In this document: one piece after another, positions 1-10,005 of the stretch
Layout: each line of letters begins with the position of its first letter
Position numbering within the stretch: position 1 is the stretch's first letter
Origin: Globodera rostochiensis
Lineage: Eukaryota > Nematoda > Chromadorea > Rhabditida > Heteroderidae
Direction of reading: 5' to 3'
Length of the DNA: 64,000 nucleotides
NCBI GenBank assembly: GCA_018350325.1
Contig: JAEVLN010000055.1
Location: 91,263 to 155,262 of the forward strand
Translations under genes and position numbers: made by a program
The notes under the pieces: model-generated
Told to the model about the DNA's origin: nothing
Database searches by the model: none
What the model saw: only the letters and a program-made list of their open reading frames with translations

Positions 1-614
1 TTTCTTTTTAATTCTTTCAACAGATGATTAAATTTATTTATATTTATCTAGGTAGAATGATCTGCTTAATTCAAATTCTTATAATTAATAAAATAATTTT
101 ACTTAAGCATAGAGCTGTCTACTTCCATTTCTGTTTAAGTTGCCCAATTGTGCTTCATCCGCATAGTTTTCGTTGAATTACAATACTTGGCAAAGAGTTT
201 ACACGAATTGTAATTTTAAAATGAGAACATATAAATTAAATTTAGCTTTACTATAAAAGGTTATCATTTTTTATTTATAAAAATTTTTAGTTTGGATCAG
301 TAATAACTTAGTTTCAGCTTTTTTTCTCAAGGAGTTTTTATTTTTTTGAAATTACTAAAGGTATGCTAATTTATTCGTTATTAAATAGATATTTGATTAA
401 GATTTTTAAATGAAAATAGAAATTTATACTTTTATAGTTTACGCAAGCTGTGGTGGGAATATTATAAGTTTTTTAATATGTTTTAAATTCATAACTTGGA
501 TTTAAATATGAGATATTTATTCAAACATAAAAAATGATACTAATTAAAATATTATGACTTTCAAAATGTTTCTTGTTCAAATAATCTTAAAACCAAAATA
601 ACTTAATTAAATAT
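1..614. other. AT-rich DNA, no gene seen
   Basis: Very AT-rich sequence with only short open frames. I see no repeat partner elsewhere in the window, no inverted-repeat ends and no island of raised GC. Confidence 0.5.
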
Positions 615-935
615 TAAAAACCAGAAATACTTACCAATTCAATAAAAAAAATCAATCAAATAAATAATCGTTAAAATATACATTTTATTCAAAATTAGAG
701 AACAATTAACAACAAAAAAATTTAAAATATAAAACTTAAATCAATAAAAAATTATTTCATTTAATCAACGAATATAAGTTACAATTTCATACAATGAACT
801 ACTAAACTTTTACTTTCCAAATGAGACAAATTTAAAACTAATATTTTTCAAAATAATATACCCATTAAGACTTACAATCAAAATCTTTAAAGAATATTAC
901 ATTTATTAACATATGGTAGCAACGATATCGTGGAC
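615..935 (+). repeat. dispersed repeat R1, copy 1
   Basis: This stretch aligns with about 50485-50895 in the same orientation. The shared right part is easy to see: an AT-rich run containing ATATAAGTTACAATTTCATA, then ATGAACTACTAAAC, ATATACCCATTAAGACTTAC and finally CATATGGTAGCAACGA. The second copy has an extra GC-richer piece near 50520-50555 that is absent here. No coding capacity or terminal inverted repeats are apparent. Divergence is moderate, so this is an old interspersed repeat of unknown class. Both copies lie in A-rich strand domains. Confidence 0.8.
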
Positions 936-1300
936 CACCAGAAACCTATTAAAAATGAGGTTATGAACTTATCTAAAAACATATTTAGCTAAATTACTGT
1001 GAGGTCATAAAGCTCTAAAGTCAGTATGTGAATAGAAAATAAATTGAAAGAATGTGATGCAAAATTAAAAATTTAGTTAAAAATTATTTCAAATACAATC
1101 ATTTTAAATAAATAAAATATAATTTAATGTAACAAAATAAAAAAATACCAATTTTTTGTTTTTTTTAATTCCGATATTTTTTAAAATTTAATTTTAAAAA
1201 ATAGCTACGTTATTGTATTTATAGTGATTTAATTTTATGAATTTGAATTTTTTTAGGGGTTTATAGCCTTGGATTTATTTTTTGATTATAAATTTTCAGT
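936..1300. other. AT-rich DNA, no gene seen
   Basis: A-rich to about 1.14 kb and then T-rich; one of the strand-composition switch points of the window. No feature recognised. Confidence 0.45.
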
Positions 1301-1404
1301 ACGCAATAGAAAAACATACCTATATTGGAACCGGTTCCTCTGGAACCGGAACCGGGAAAACACTGATTGATATGGCAAATTTGCTCTCGGGAAAACATCT
1401 GTTA
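1301..1404 (+). other. possible exon with a P-loop-like motif
   Basis: A GC-richer island follows a T-rich tract ending in TTTTCAG, a good splice-acceptor form. Reading in phase 0 from 1301 gives an open frame of about 34 codons that stops at a TAG just beyond. It contains G-S-S-G-T-G-T-G-K-T-L-I, which fits the Walker A consensus (GxxxxGK[ST]) of nucleotide-binding P-loop proteins. The Gly/Thr run is encoded by a locally repetitive GGAACCGG sequence, so the motif may be a by-product of a short repeat. No clear splice donor follows and no Walker B partner exon was found. Coding status is uncertain. Confidence 0.2.
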
Positions 1405-1538
1405 ATGCCAAGAGTTTAGCCCAGTTTTTTATTTTGTTTTTTTTTTTGCCTCAATTGATATTTGATTTTGAACCCCAGGCAATCACATCACTCACCAGCA
1501 GGGCATTCAAGAAAAATAATAAAAAGAAATTTGACTCG

Positions 1539-1865
1539 CATTTGTTATTTGTGTAATCATTTAAAATTTTGTTTTTAAGGATTAATTTGCCTTTTAAATT
1601 AAAAACAATAATTATTGTTAGATATAAAATAATGTCAAAGTGGAGGCCAGAGAAAAAGGAAAGTGGGGAAGAAAACACGCCAATACAATTTTTCTTTCTT
1701 TTGTGTTTATATATATTTGGCCATCTCTGCGAGAAAAATAAAATAATTTGCTGCCAAATAAAATTTGTACTTAAATTTTACTATTGCATTTCGAGCAGTT
1801 TAATGTTATTCTTATGGTAATTTTAATTTTAACAGAGTTATTTTTTATTAAATACAAAAAATAGG
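1539..1865 (+). repeat. dispersed repeat R2, copy 1
   Basis: This segment is the reverse complement of about 7295-7630. Matching blocks run along the whole length, including TTTTGTTTTTAAGGATTAAT, GAAAACACGCCAATACAATT, AAATTTGTACTTAAATTTTA and TTAACAGAGTTA, with a more divergent middle at about 1620-1680. A short related piece, CTATTGCATTTGTAGCAGTT, occurs near 54622 in the orientation of this copy. The 83-codon frame at 1569-1820 lies wholly inside the repeat and is AT-driven, so I do not treat it as a gene. Confidence 0.85.
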
Positions 1866-2463
1866 ATTATAAATTTCCGACATTCAGTGTTATTTATATT
1901 AATATATCATTTTCTAATTTTACACATTGCGGAAAGATATTGGTATGCTTAAAATTAATCTGTGAAATAATGGCATATCTCATTAAACTGTTTAGTTGAT
2001 GATTATATTAATTTACTTACGTTACTTTATTTCGTACAATTTATTTTTACTTATTGACTGACTCTTAACTAGCGTTTCGGAAAATTAAATTTTAACAATT
2101 TTTAAGTTAATTGTGAATTTTTGGTAATTTAAATAAAGTAATAAATTTCTAGACATTTTATTTTATCTCTTTGAAAATATAATACCTATAAGAGCTTTTA
2201 TTAATTAATAAAGCATTTTATCTGATGATATTAACCATTTTATTTTTTTATAAGTTTTAAATTATGCATTTTTATTACATTTGCCTCGCTGTTTTATGCG
2301 CTTTTGCATGTTGTAAATTACTTTTTATCGTTTTCTTTGTCCTTTAACCATTTGAATATTTTGAATTTTTAAAGTTTTTTGTAATACTTTTTTGATATAG
2401 TATATTAAAGTGTATTAAATATAAACCAAATTAAAAAAAACGTTTATTCAACAAGCACAAATA

Positions 2464-2619
2464 ATGAGAAACGCGCATTTAACAATGTCGTCAAGAAGAC
2501 TCAAATTCAGTCTTAAAGTTAACATTTTTTGCATTTTACTGTCTTGGCACCCGTGTGCGCGCGTTAGTTTAAAAAATTTTTATGTTTACTTGAAACCATT
2601 TAATTTTTATTTAACTTAA
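2464..2619 (+). CDS. possible short ORF or first exon, function unknown
   Basis: An ATG-started frame of 51 codons, with a second in-frame ATG at 2485 preceded by AACA, a good animal start context. The predicted product has a basic N-terminal part (SSRRLK), then a hydrophobic stretch (VNIFCILLS) and WHPCAR, so it could resemble a signal or anchor segment. A donor-like GTTAGT follows the CGC codon near 2560, so only the first part may be exon. It is not recognised as any family. Length is within chance expectation, and no partner exon could be assigned. Confidence 0.15.
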   Translation: MRNAHLTMSSRRLKFSLKVNIFCILLSWHPCARVSLKNFYVYLKPFNFYLT

Positions 2620-2679
2620 ATTTTTTTGCGAAGAAAAGCGATGTAGAAAATAAAATAAATCTACATAATCTTTCAAAAT

Positions 2680-2800
2680 AGCAGCAATTGCCTTGTGAGT
2701 GGCCGGCTGAATCCAACTAGGACCCTTTGTTGTGCTATTTCTAGCAAAACATTAATCTTGTCATTTGGTGCATGCGAATTTTTATATCCATTTTAAATCC
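2680..2800 (-). other. GC-richer island, open on the minus strand
   Basis: On the minus strand about 40 codons are open, including NVLLEIAQQR followed by VLVGFSRPLTRQ, inside otherwise AT-rich DNA. The plus strand carries a donor-like GTGAGT at about 2696. Frames are open on both strands, so direction is not decided. No family recognised. Confidence 0.2.
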
Positions 2801-3178
2801 CGGATTATAAAATCGTCAGTTTTCCGGGAGAATTATTTTTTATTGATTATTTCTAGCAAAATCATTATGGAAAAATAGCATCTGATTTGTCTTAATGCCA
2901 GCCCTTCCGATAATGCGTCACTATCTGTCGTTATCCTTTTCTAATTTATATTTAAATACAACTTAGTTTGAATAATCTAATTAATTTCTATTTCAGCATT
3001 ACTTTAATTAATTTAGAAAAAATCATTTACGCAACTCATAACTTTTTTTGTTCTTATTTTTAATATTAAATCACCAGCCAGTTATATATTTTTTGCTAAG
3101 ATTGATCAGAGAATTTTAAATACATAGATCGTATATCTCTTTCATTCTCAAGGAATTTTTATTTTATTGAATTTGCAG

Positions 3179-3242
3179 GAATCGTTGATCGGTCAGTGCG
3201 TCGTCGGTCTCTCGATGCCTCTTTAACGCTTAGCTTACCATA
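3179..3242 (+). other. possible short terminal exon
   Basis: A T-rich tract ending in TTTGCAG is followed by a GC-rich stretch open for about 21 codons (I-V-D-R-S-V-R-R-R-S-L-D-A) to a TAA. The acceptor form is good. The right half of the frame belongs to dispersed repeat R3, which reduces the case for a conserved exon. Confidence 0.15.
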
Positions 3243-3535
3243 ATTTTGAATAAAAAATTTTTATAATTTCCAATTACATTATTTATGATATTTATCTTTC
3301 AATAAAATTTTCAGACAAAAAGTTTTGAGTAAAAAAATGAATGCTTAAAACCTTTTTTAATAACCCTTTTATATCCTTTTAATTTGCCCGGATTATTTTT
3401 TTATCGTACAAATTTTATTATTCGCATTTTTATGAGAATAATATTATTTATTTTTTAATTTCTTTTCAAAACTTAATGTGTGATAAAACTTTTTTTTATT
3501 GTAATTATTTCAATTATCTTTTTATTTAAAGAAAT
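3205..3535 (+). repeat. dispersed repeat R3, copy 1
   Basis: Related in the same orientation to about 12385-12535. Shared blocks are GATGCCT or AATGCCT followed by TTTAACGCTTA, TTACCATAA, and later TTTCTTTTCAAAACT, AATGTGTGATAAAACTTTT and a T-rich tail. This copy carries about 170 bp of extra AT-rich sequence between the blocks. Both copies lie in T-rich domains. Class unknown. Confidence 0.7.
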
Positions 3536-4376
3536 ATAATTTAATCTAATTCAGTTAAAGAAAAAAAAAGTTTTTATTTTCATTTATTATAACAATTAAT
3601 TACGACTGGTGCTACCAATCAATTTAAATAAATAAAATTAAAAATTTGTAAATTACAAAACATGAGAAAAGCACATAAAATTCTAATTTACTAAAACACC
3701 ATACCATTAGATACTTCAATAATCAAAATTGCATTTAATATTTATTCTGAAGAGTTTTACTGAAAGAGAATTGGCATTGCTTCGTGAAAGCATAGGAAGT
3801 AAAATTATTAAATAAATTTTCATTTTTGCCAATAAAACAAATACATAAATTTCAAACCAACATAACGTACATTTCAAAGAAAAATTACCCACGAATTACA
3901 TAAAATTTAAACTGAAAAAACCAAATAAAAAAGAATTGGAAATTTAGAAATGATATTCCGTCCGTTTCCAAACAAATTTTTGTTAGGCAACATTTCAAAA
4001 GGCTGAACATTAAAACGACTATTTTAAAACGATGGCAGCACTGAAATAAAAATGAAAAAATGTTAAAATACTCTTTTTTATAATAATGTTAAATTTAATT
4101 TTTGAATATTTATTAATTAAAAAATAAATTTTAATTGGGGGGACGAACAATTGTTGATAACAAAACATTTTCAACAGAACCTCGAACTTGGATAAATTTT
4201 GAAGTATTTTCATGTTTATAATAAATATTTTAAAATGTTTATCGATAAACAATTCAAAACTGAGTGTATGCGTATCATAAATCATAATACATATCTCTCA
4301 ATTCTCCTCGTGTTTTTAAATTATTCAATATTTAATCATTTAAATTTTTTGGACAGCCATTGAAATTTGCACTTAT
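3536..4376. other. AT-rich DNA, no gene seen
   Basis: Strand composition changes here from T-rich to A-rich at about 3.54 kb. The 88-codon minus-strand frame inside (4019-4285) is low-complexity and at chance length. Nothing else is recognised. Confidence 0.45.
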
Positions 4377-4440
4377 TAGCTTCCGCTTTGACATCAACCA
4401 CTATGACGCAACGGCACCCGTTTCCGTGGCGGATCAGAAA
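4377..4440. other. GC-richer island, open on both strands
   Basis: A roughly 60-bp island stands out from its AT-rich surroundings. It is open in the plus strand (F-R-F-D-I-N-H-Y-D-A-T-A-P) and equally in the minus strand (L-I-R-H-G-N-G-C-R-C-V-I-V-V), so neither reading is preferred. It could be an exon remnant. Confidence 0.2.
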
Positions 4441-4903
4441 CAAATATCAATAATAATAGCATATCCGCAACTAAAACGTATAAATTTTAATTATTTTTAA
4501 TACATCACTATTAATAAACAATATGGAATATAAATAATATTTTATATAAATAAAAATAATTATCCAATGTTACTACATAAGAGTCCTTTATTGTAAAAAA
4601 ACATTAAATCAACTTAACAACATTTAAAAGATTAAATTGTGAAATTCTGTATTAATGCATTCAAAAACTTTTTTAAAAAAACTTTGTAAATTGTCGAAAA
4701 TGCGAAAAGTTGGACCATCCAATATAAATAAATGCTATTATTGTGAGAAGATAATTTCTAAAAACATATAATAGAAATGCAAAAGCAAAAAACTAATGGA
4801 AATAAATGCATTATTAAAAAATTATTAACAATATTGAACTACATAATAAAATAATAAATTAAATATATTTGAAATTAATTTTTATTTGCTTCCATTGGAC
4901 AGG

Positions 4904-4973
4904 AACCGACAAACGCTGGTGGTTACGCGGATTATTCTAGTTTTACGAATATTCTTGGCCAAACTAAATAAAA
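4904..4973 (+). other. possible terminal exon
   Basis: After a pyrimidine-rich tract ending GGACAG, a phase-0 frame E-P-T-N-A-G-G-Y-A-D-Y-S-S-F-T-N-I-L-G runs to a TAA at about 4971. The acceptor is reasonable and the amino-acid mix is ordinary, but 22 codons in a GC-richer patch are not significant alone. No family recognised. Confidence 0.18.
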
Positions 4974-5039
4974 CATCAGAATTTAAACAGTAAATATTTT
5001 TACACTAAATAATAAACTCTACTTTACTTAATATAATAA

Positions 5040-5216
5040 ATATATTCATACACAAAAAATCCACTTCTCGTGACTGTCCACATGCAGACAGCTCACCCTA
5101 ATGGAAAACCATACAACTGCAACTCTACAAAGGGCGTTACCCTACAGTTCATTAAAGACCTTGTCAAGGATATTTACATGGATCCATATCTTATAAAAAT
5201 TCTTAAAAACGTTTAA
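5040..5216 (+). pseudogene. degenerate C2H2 zinc-finger-like fragment
   Basis: The frame open from 5040 to the TAA at 5214 contains H-M-Q-T-A-H (an HX4H pair), then the linker-like P-N-G-K-P-Y and a Cys (Y-N-C), as at the junction between two C2H2 zinc fingers. After this the match decays: the expected second Cys, the core Phe and the two following His are not in place; near the expected His positions I see L-V-K-D-I-Y, where Leu and Tyr are each one base change from His. What I see is the frame and the linker-like motif. That it derives from a zinc-finger gene is inference. A second finger-like fragment lies 740 bp downstream. Confidence 0.3.
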
Positions 5217-5580
5217 CAACTAATTATTGATTAAATACAAAACATTTTTTTCTTTAATTTAAAAAAATTTGAAAAATATTATAAATTAAACTAATTAAAT
5301 ACTACAAGTTATATTATGCTATTGGTCAATCAAATTTGTTAAACTTAACATATAATTAAGCTCTAACAATAAAAACAACGCATAGTTTAAAGTAGTAAAT
5401 TTCATATTATTAAAGCGATAAGTCGTTAGATGAAAATGTCCAAAATTTCTACAGTATTTTTCTAAAAATGAATCTTTATTTAAAACCACATAATACAAAA
5501 ATATTTCTTATATGAAATGTCATCATGCCAACAATATGAAATTTTAAAATACCAATAAAAAATTAGAATTTACATTAATA

Positions 5581-5690
5581 CAGCTTATTTAACAATTATT
5601 ATTTAAAATATAGCAATTTGTTAAAATTGCCGTGGCCGAAATTGCAAATGTCGTGCCTCATTTAATAAAAAACCGACGTGACACTTAAAG
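5581..5690 (+). repeat. dispersed repeat R4, copy 1
   Basis: Matches two blocks at 36846-36920 and 37188-37220 in the same orientation (AACAATTATTATT, AAAATTGCCGTGGCC, CAAATG, then TCGTGCCTCATT and AATAAAAAACC). The second copy has about 270 bp inserted between CAAATG and TCGTGCC. Both are in A-rich domains. Confidence 0.75.
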
Positions 5691-5958
5691 ATTAAACTTT
5701 TACATTTAAACAGTAAATTATTCTTGCTGTCAGAGTGATTAATAAAATAAAATTCTATCAAATGACCGAAATAACGAAAAATCTTAATAGTTCTCTACCA
5801 ATTGACACATTGAAAAGTTTAGCGAAAACAAAATATATTAAGCAAGTAAACGTATTTTTAAAAATTTACATCCAAGGCGTGCCGTTTAGCTTTACACATT
5901 TACACCAATCTTTATTTTAAATTGACTGCTTTGCATATAACCAAACACAACAAGGATC

Positions 5959-6033
5959 ATGACGCATGGACTCTGCAACATTTGTGGCAACGCCTTTCTC
6001 TTGGACAATGGGCTGGAGAAAAATAATATTTAA
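5959..6033 (+). pseudogene. half of a C2H2 zinc finger
   Basis: An ATG-started frame of 24 codons reads M-T-H-G-L-C-N-I-C-G-N-A-F-L-L-D-N-G-L. It fits the first half of a C2H2 finger exactly in spacing: CX2C, X3, F, X5, L. The position where the first zinc-binding His is expected (two residues after the Leu) is Asn, and a stop follows six codons after the Leu. It is therefore a truncated or decayed finger, or an exon whose continuation is spliced in from elsewhere. Together with the fragment at 5040-5216 it suggests remnants of a zinc-finger gene on the plus strand. Confidence 0.35.
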
Positions 6034-6094
6034 TACCAGAATATAAAATAATTTACAAAATAAAATTTTGTTTTCCATGAGATAAGCAATTATT

Positions 6095-6300
6095 AAAATT
6101 TTATGGTCAATCTGTTGGCAGTAAGCGAGGAGAAGAGCTTGAAAGGAACGGAATGGTGTCAAAAATTAAAACAAAGTTATCATAATGAATTATACATAAA
6201 AATATTTAAGTGAAAATTATGAGTAACAGTTAAACACTTGGATGAGTGTGCACAAAGCTACAGCTCGCTAAGGTCGACAACGTCATCGACACAACAATGA
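6095..6300 (+). other. two small GC-richer islands
   Basis: The first island (about 6110-6160) holds a donor-like GTAAGC at 6120 and an open frame with G-E-E-L-E-R-N-G-M-V-S. The second (about 6225-6296) follows GTAACAG and is open for about 25 codons with H-L-D-E-C-A-Q-S-Y-S-S-L to a TGA. Both look exon-like, neither is recognised, and both have competing open frames. Confidence 0.15.
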
Positions 6301-7294
6301 CTAATAAATAAAAATATTTATTTTACTTAAAATTTTTTTTAATAAAAACAATATCAAACATAAAACCTTAAAAAAATTAATTGGACCTAAAGATTCATCT
6401 CAAATATAGTACTATTATTTAAGGATATCGTTTCTGCTTAGTTTTTTTAATAACACAAAAAATATATAATATGCAAAAACATCAAATGAGCAAAAATAAA
6501 CAATGGTGACATACAAATTCTAGGCACAAAAGGACTTAATACACATTTTGTTGTTAAAAAGGTTAGTGCATTGTCTAGATTTAAACCTGTAAAATCTTTG
6601 TAAAAATTAAGTCGAAAAAAGCTAAAATTTCTCTTAATTTTTTATATCAACTAAATGTTTTTATTAAAATGGAAATATATCAAACACCGAAGAGAAATAA
6701 TTTTTTTTAATAACGCAGTTTAATACGGACAATAATAGTTTTATTGATAAACATTTTAACAATCTAACCATATACTACCCATAAATTAAAAAAACATAAA
6801 ATAAAAATACTCACTTTAAAAAATTTGAATGTGAAATTGTTTGATACCAAAATGATGACATTATTATTGAAAGGATAATCTACGCATAATTCAATAAAAG
6901 TTTTACTTTTAAAATTCACATCAAAAATATTTTTATCAAAATGAAGATATTAATGCATATATAAAGTGGTAAAAATAAAAATCAAAGAAAAGTTGCTAAA
7001 AATAAAAGCCCCTTATTTTACTATGTGTTCAATAGTTACAGATAGCTTAATTTTTGCAAAAAAAAACATAAAAAATTAAATAATAAAAGGTTTTCTTAAG
7101 CTCTAATCAAAAATAACATTTAAACAAATAATCATTAAAATTAAAATAAATCCAACTAAGATAAATTTATAAATCAACTGTACAAAAGCTAAAGTGAAAA
7201 ATTCATGCGTAAGAGAGGAGATATTAATAAAACTAATTTTTAAAATAAATTTGAAAGGACATAATTTTTCTAAAAATTATTGTTTTACATAAAA
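6301..7294. other. A-rich DNA, no gene seen
   Basis: Strongly A-rich plus strand with no island, hairpin or repeat partner recognised. Confidence 0.5.
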
Positions 7295-7630
7295 AATTTG
7301 ATTTTTTGTATTTAATTAAAGACTAACTCTGTTAAAATTAAAATTACCATAAGAATAACATTAAACTGCTCCAATGCAATAGTAAAATTTAAGTACAAAT
7401 TTTATTTGGCAGTAAATTATTTTATTTTTCTAGACGCATAATATGGCAAAATATAAACACTAAAGAAAGAAAAATTGTATTGGCGTGTTTTCCACTTGGC
7501 TTTTTCTTTACACGTTGTATTTAAGTTCCAACATGGCATTTTTTATATATAACAAAATTATTGTTTTTAATTTAGAAGGCAAATTAATCCTTAAAAACAA
7601 AATTTTAAATGATTACACATATAACAAATG
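7295..7630 (-). repeat. dispersed repeat R2, copy 2 (inverted)
   Basis: Reverse complement of 1539-1865. Homology runs from the block around CTCTGTTAAAATTAAAATTA to the end at GATTACACATATAACAAATG. The distance between copies (about 5.4 kb) and the moderate divergence argue against one long foldback element. This copy lies in an A-rich domain and its partner in a T-rich domain. Confidence 0.85.
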
Positions 7631-7940
7631 AATATAAAGGTGTCTAATTTTTTATAACAATAAACTCTTTGTCTTAAAATTAAATAGATTTTGAATTATT
7701 TACAAGGAATAATATTGTATATTAAAAAATCTTCTTTAGAAAACTATCTGATAAGTAGTCCAGCTTAAAAACAAAAAAGAGCGTATTTTGGGGTCACGAG
7801 TTGTGTCATGTTACCAAATCGAAAGCAGACAAGATTGCTTATTTATTTAAAACAAATAATAATCAATATTCGGCAAAAAGTTAATATTTATTATTCATAT
7901 TATGGGACGTTGGGAAAAGAAATGAGTAATGATGATGTGC

Positions 7941-7984
7941 AACAAATAAAGTCAATATAATCCTAAAATAAATACCATGCGAAT
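7941..7984 (+). repeat. dispersed repeat R5, copy 1
   Basis: ACAAATAAAGTCAATATAAT followed by CCTAAAATAAATA recurs with one mismatch at about 30992-31030 and, through the large duplication, at about 35017-35055. All copies have the same orientation and lie in A-rich surroundings. Confidence 0.6.
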
Positions 7985-8109
7985 TTTATTGTTATCGTGA
8001 TTTAAAATTTTACAAAACTATCGTTGAAAAATAATTAATATTTTAAAAAGTCAAAGAAACGACAGTTTAAAATTTAACAAATGAAAGCATCATAAATCAT
8101 TCTACAAAA

Positions 8110-8334
8110 GTGATAATAATACAACGAAGAGGGCGTAAAGAGTTGCGCATCCAACAAAAGATTAATGGCATTGATCTGAAAAAACACTTAAAATTTAAAA
8201 CAATTCAACCCGCTAATAAACAATTTAAATTTAACTTAATTTACTTCAAGGCCGGAAGGATTGCCCAATTTAAAAAAGCAACTCCGTATTGCTTACCTAA
8301 AAAAATGTACAAATTAGAACTGAAACGATGGTAA
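8110..8334 (+). other. open frame, weakly exon-like
   Basis: Seventy-four codons open from a GTG, with somewhat raised GC at both ends (Q-R-R-G-R-K-E-L-R-I-Q-Q-K near the start; K-A-G-R-I-A-Q-F-K-K-A-T-P-Y-C near the end). No ATG start, no family match and no splice context that I trust. Its length is within chance expectation. Confidence 0.12.
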
Positions 8335-8503
8335 CAAATGACAAAAAATAAATTATTAAAATTACAAAATCAGCAATCACTTTTAATATTTAATTCACAC
8401 CAAGAAACTAAATCAATAAAGTTTGCATTAAAGAAATGTTAATTTAATTGATTTTTCAAAAGAATTTTAAACTATTTAAGTTATTAAAATGTAAACTGTT
8501 ATA

Positions 8504-8800
8504 TTACATATTTATAAAAACTCGTTGTGCTGAAGATCGCTGGACCCCCGGATCTTTCCATAATGGCTTACCAAAAGTTGTCAAATTTAACCCCTCCATA
8601 TACTGAGGAGAAAGCAAGTTCGATAGACTGAGCGGGACCGCCAAATTTATCCAAAATTTTTGAAATTTTTTTAAAATAAATATGCTTTTTTCGAAGATTT
8701 TAAGAGATTTGTTGTGAACATTGGTCCAAAAATTATTGCCATAAATTTCCAACTTTTTGCTCAAAATTTCGGAAATCTGAACTCGAATTCCGAAGCCTCA
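8504..8800. other. GC-richer block of unknown nature
   Basis: About 300 bp with more GC than its surroundings, containing GCTGGACCCCCGGATC and GAGCGGGACCGCC. It looks like an inserted repeat, but I find neither ends nor a second copy in the window. The 86-codon minus-strand frame across it is low-complexity in its middle and not recognised. Confidence 0.3.
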
Positions 8801-9035
8801 AATATTCGATATTTATCTTATTCTGAGTAGATATTTTTTTATTACAAAATTTTGAGAATTACAAATTTATTGTAATCATTTCTAATAGGCCAATTTAAAA
8901 TTTAACTAAACCATTTTATTTAATTTTTATTGCCAAATAAAAGCATTTCTCTATTCTTGGTATTAAGTTTACTAATTCTCCCCTCAAGTACCTTTAGACT
9001 GCCCTTGAAGTTGCAGTGGCATCCCCTTAAGGACG

Positions 9036-9118
9036 CCCTTCAAAAATATTCCAGTACTAATGGTAGTACTGGAACTTTTCCAGTATCTGTACTGGAGCTT
9101 TCCAGATACTGGAAAATA
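9036..9118. repeat. two adjacent perfect hairpins built on TACTGGAA
   Basis: Two palindromes stand side by side. The first is TTCCAGTACTA, loop ATGG, then TAGTACTGGAA (11-bp stem). The second is TTTTCCAGTATCT, a 15-base spacer, then AGATACTGGAAAA (13-bp stem); its spacer holds a further GTACTGGA. Clustered short inverted motifs of this kind occur inside some hAT-type miniature elements, but no element ends are seen here. The GC-richer stretch just upstream (about 8980-9035) may belong to the same insertion. Confidence 0.6.
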
Positions 9119-9173
9119 AAATAATGAATTAAATAAATAATTCAGCTCCTTATATAGATATTATGGCGCTGAA

Positions 9174-9335
9174 ATGGCATATGCGCCAACTGAGCCCACC
9201 GATTTTATAAAGTACGGACACGCGTTTACACAGGCTGACATTGTTAATTTTACTAATAAATTTCTTTTTGGGGTTTCCCGGTTTTATATCATATTATCTT
9301 TGCTTATTGTAAAATTGGTTTTGTTTCTAATTTGA
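9174..9335 (+). CDS. possible short ORF, function unknown
   Basis: An ATG-started frame of 53 codons. The first 20 codons lie in a GC-richer island (M-A-Y-A-P-T-E-P-T-D-F-I-K-Y-G-H-A-F-T-Q); the rest is AT-rich and encodes a hydrophobic tail (I-I-L-S-L-L-I-V) that could be a membrane segment or simply AT-rich chance. The frame is open upstream back to 9141. No family recognised. If it is a first exon, a donor near the GTTAAT at 9243 would be weak. Confidence 0.18.
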   Translation: MAYAPTEPTDFIKYGHAFTQADIVNFTNKFLFGVSRFYIILSLLIVKLVLFLI

Positions 9336-9397
9336 TTTCTTTGTTTAAGCTTAACAATTTTAATCTTAATTATTGTGTTGTCTTTTAGTCGTAACTT

Positions 9398-9458
9398 TTG
9401 TTGTAATTCACGACATGGGTCCCACGGTTTATCTGTACGACTTGGGTCCCATGGTTTA
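9398..9458. repeat. two-copy 29-bp direct repeat
   Basis: ACGACATGGGTCCCACGGTT and ACGACTTGGGTCCCATGGTT occur one after the other with a 29-bp period. On the minus strand they encode K-P-W-D-P twice within an open frame spanning 9284-9478, which otherwise is not recognised. Confidence 0.55.
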
Positions 9459-9783
9459 TGTAAGTTTTTATTCGTCAAATATCCGAACTTATCGACAACT
9501 CCTTTAATTGATAATCACCTTATAAAAATCTTAATTGGTTTCATTGTTATTTAAACTTTTTTAATAATTAATTTAATAAATTTTTTTAGATATTTAGTTT
9601 TCAATCATATTTTTTCTTTTTAAAATTTTATTGCATTTTTTTATTAGAATGTTTAGTTTTAATTAAATCTAGACAAAAAATTTATCGTAAATTTTAAAAT
9701 TAACATAATTGATTTCTTTGTTATTTAAGAGAATATTGTTTTAATCACTAAATTACTTACGTTTTTTGGGTTTTCTTCCACAG

Positions 9784-9833
9784 TCTTTTCAATGATCTTG
9801 CGGAGTTACCGGCAGTGTGTGAATCTAGTCGTG
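9784..9833 (+). other. possible internal exon
   Basis: A T-rich tract ending TTCTTCCACAG (a textbook acceptor) precedes 50 bp of GC-richer sequence that ends at G|GTAACC, a usable donor. In phase 1 it reads L-F-N-D-L-A-E-L-P-A-V-C-E-S-S-R-G. Acceptor, donor and composition agree, making this one of the better exon candidates in the window, but no neighbouring exon with a fitting phase could be assigned and the protein is not recognised. Confidence 0.25.
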
Positions 9834-9912
9834 GTAACCAACCATTTTTCATCATAGTTTAATAAATATAGAATGTCCAAATTTACAAAATAATATTTCC
9901 ACATTAATATTT

Positions 9913-10005
9913 TAGGCACGTCTTGGTATTCAGTTTGATAGCTGCTAAAATTATAAGATTTATTTATGTGAGTTTCTGATTTGCCACATGGCTCCTCACA
10001 TGCAT
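9913..10005 (+). repeat. dispersed repeat R6, copy 1
   Basis: Matches 59910-60030 in the same orientation: TAGGCACGTCTTGGT, CTGCTAAAATTATAAGATTT, ATTTATGTGA and then TTTCTGATTTGC-CACATGG. The second copy carries about 35 extra bases between ATTTATGTGA and TTTCTGATT. Both lie in T-rich domains. Confidence 0.8.

Noticed and set aside
1569..1820. 83-codon frame as a gene
   Set aside because: It lies wholly inside dispersed repeat R2, and the inverted copy at 7.3 kb does not preserve the frame.
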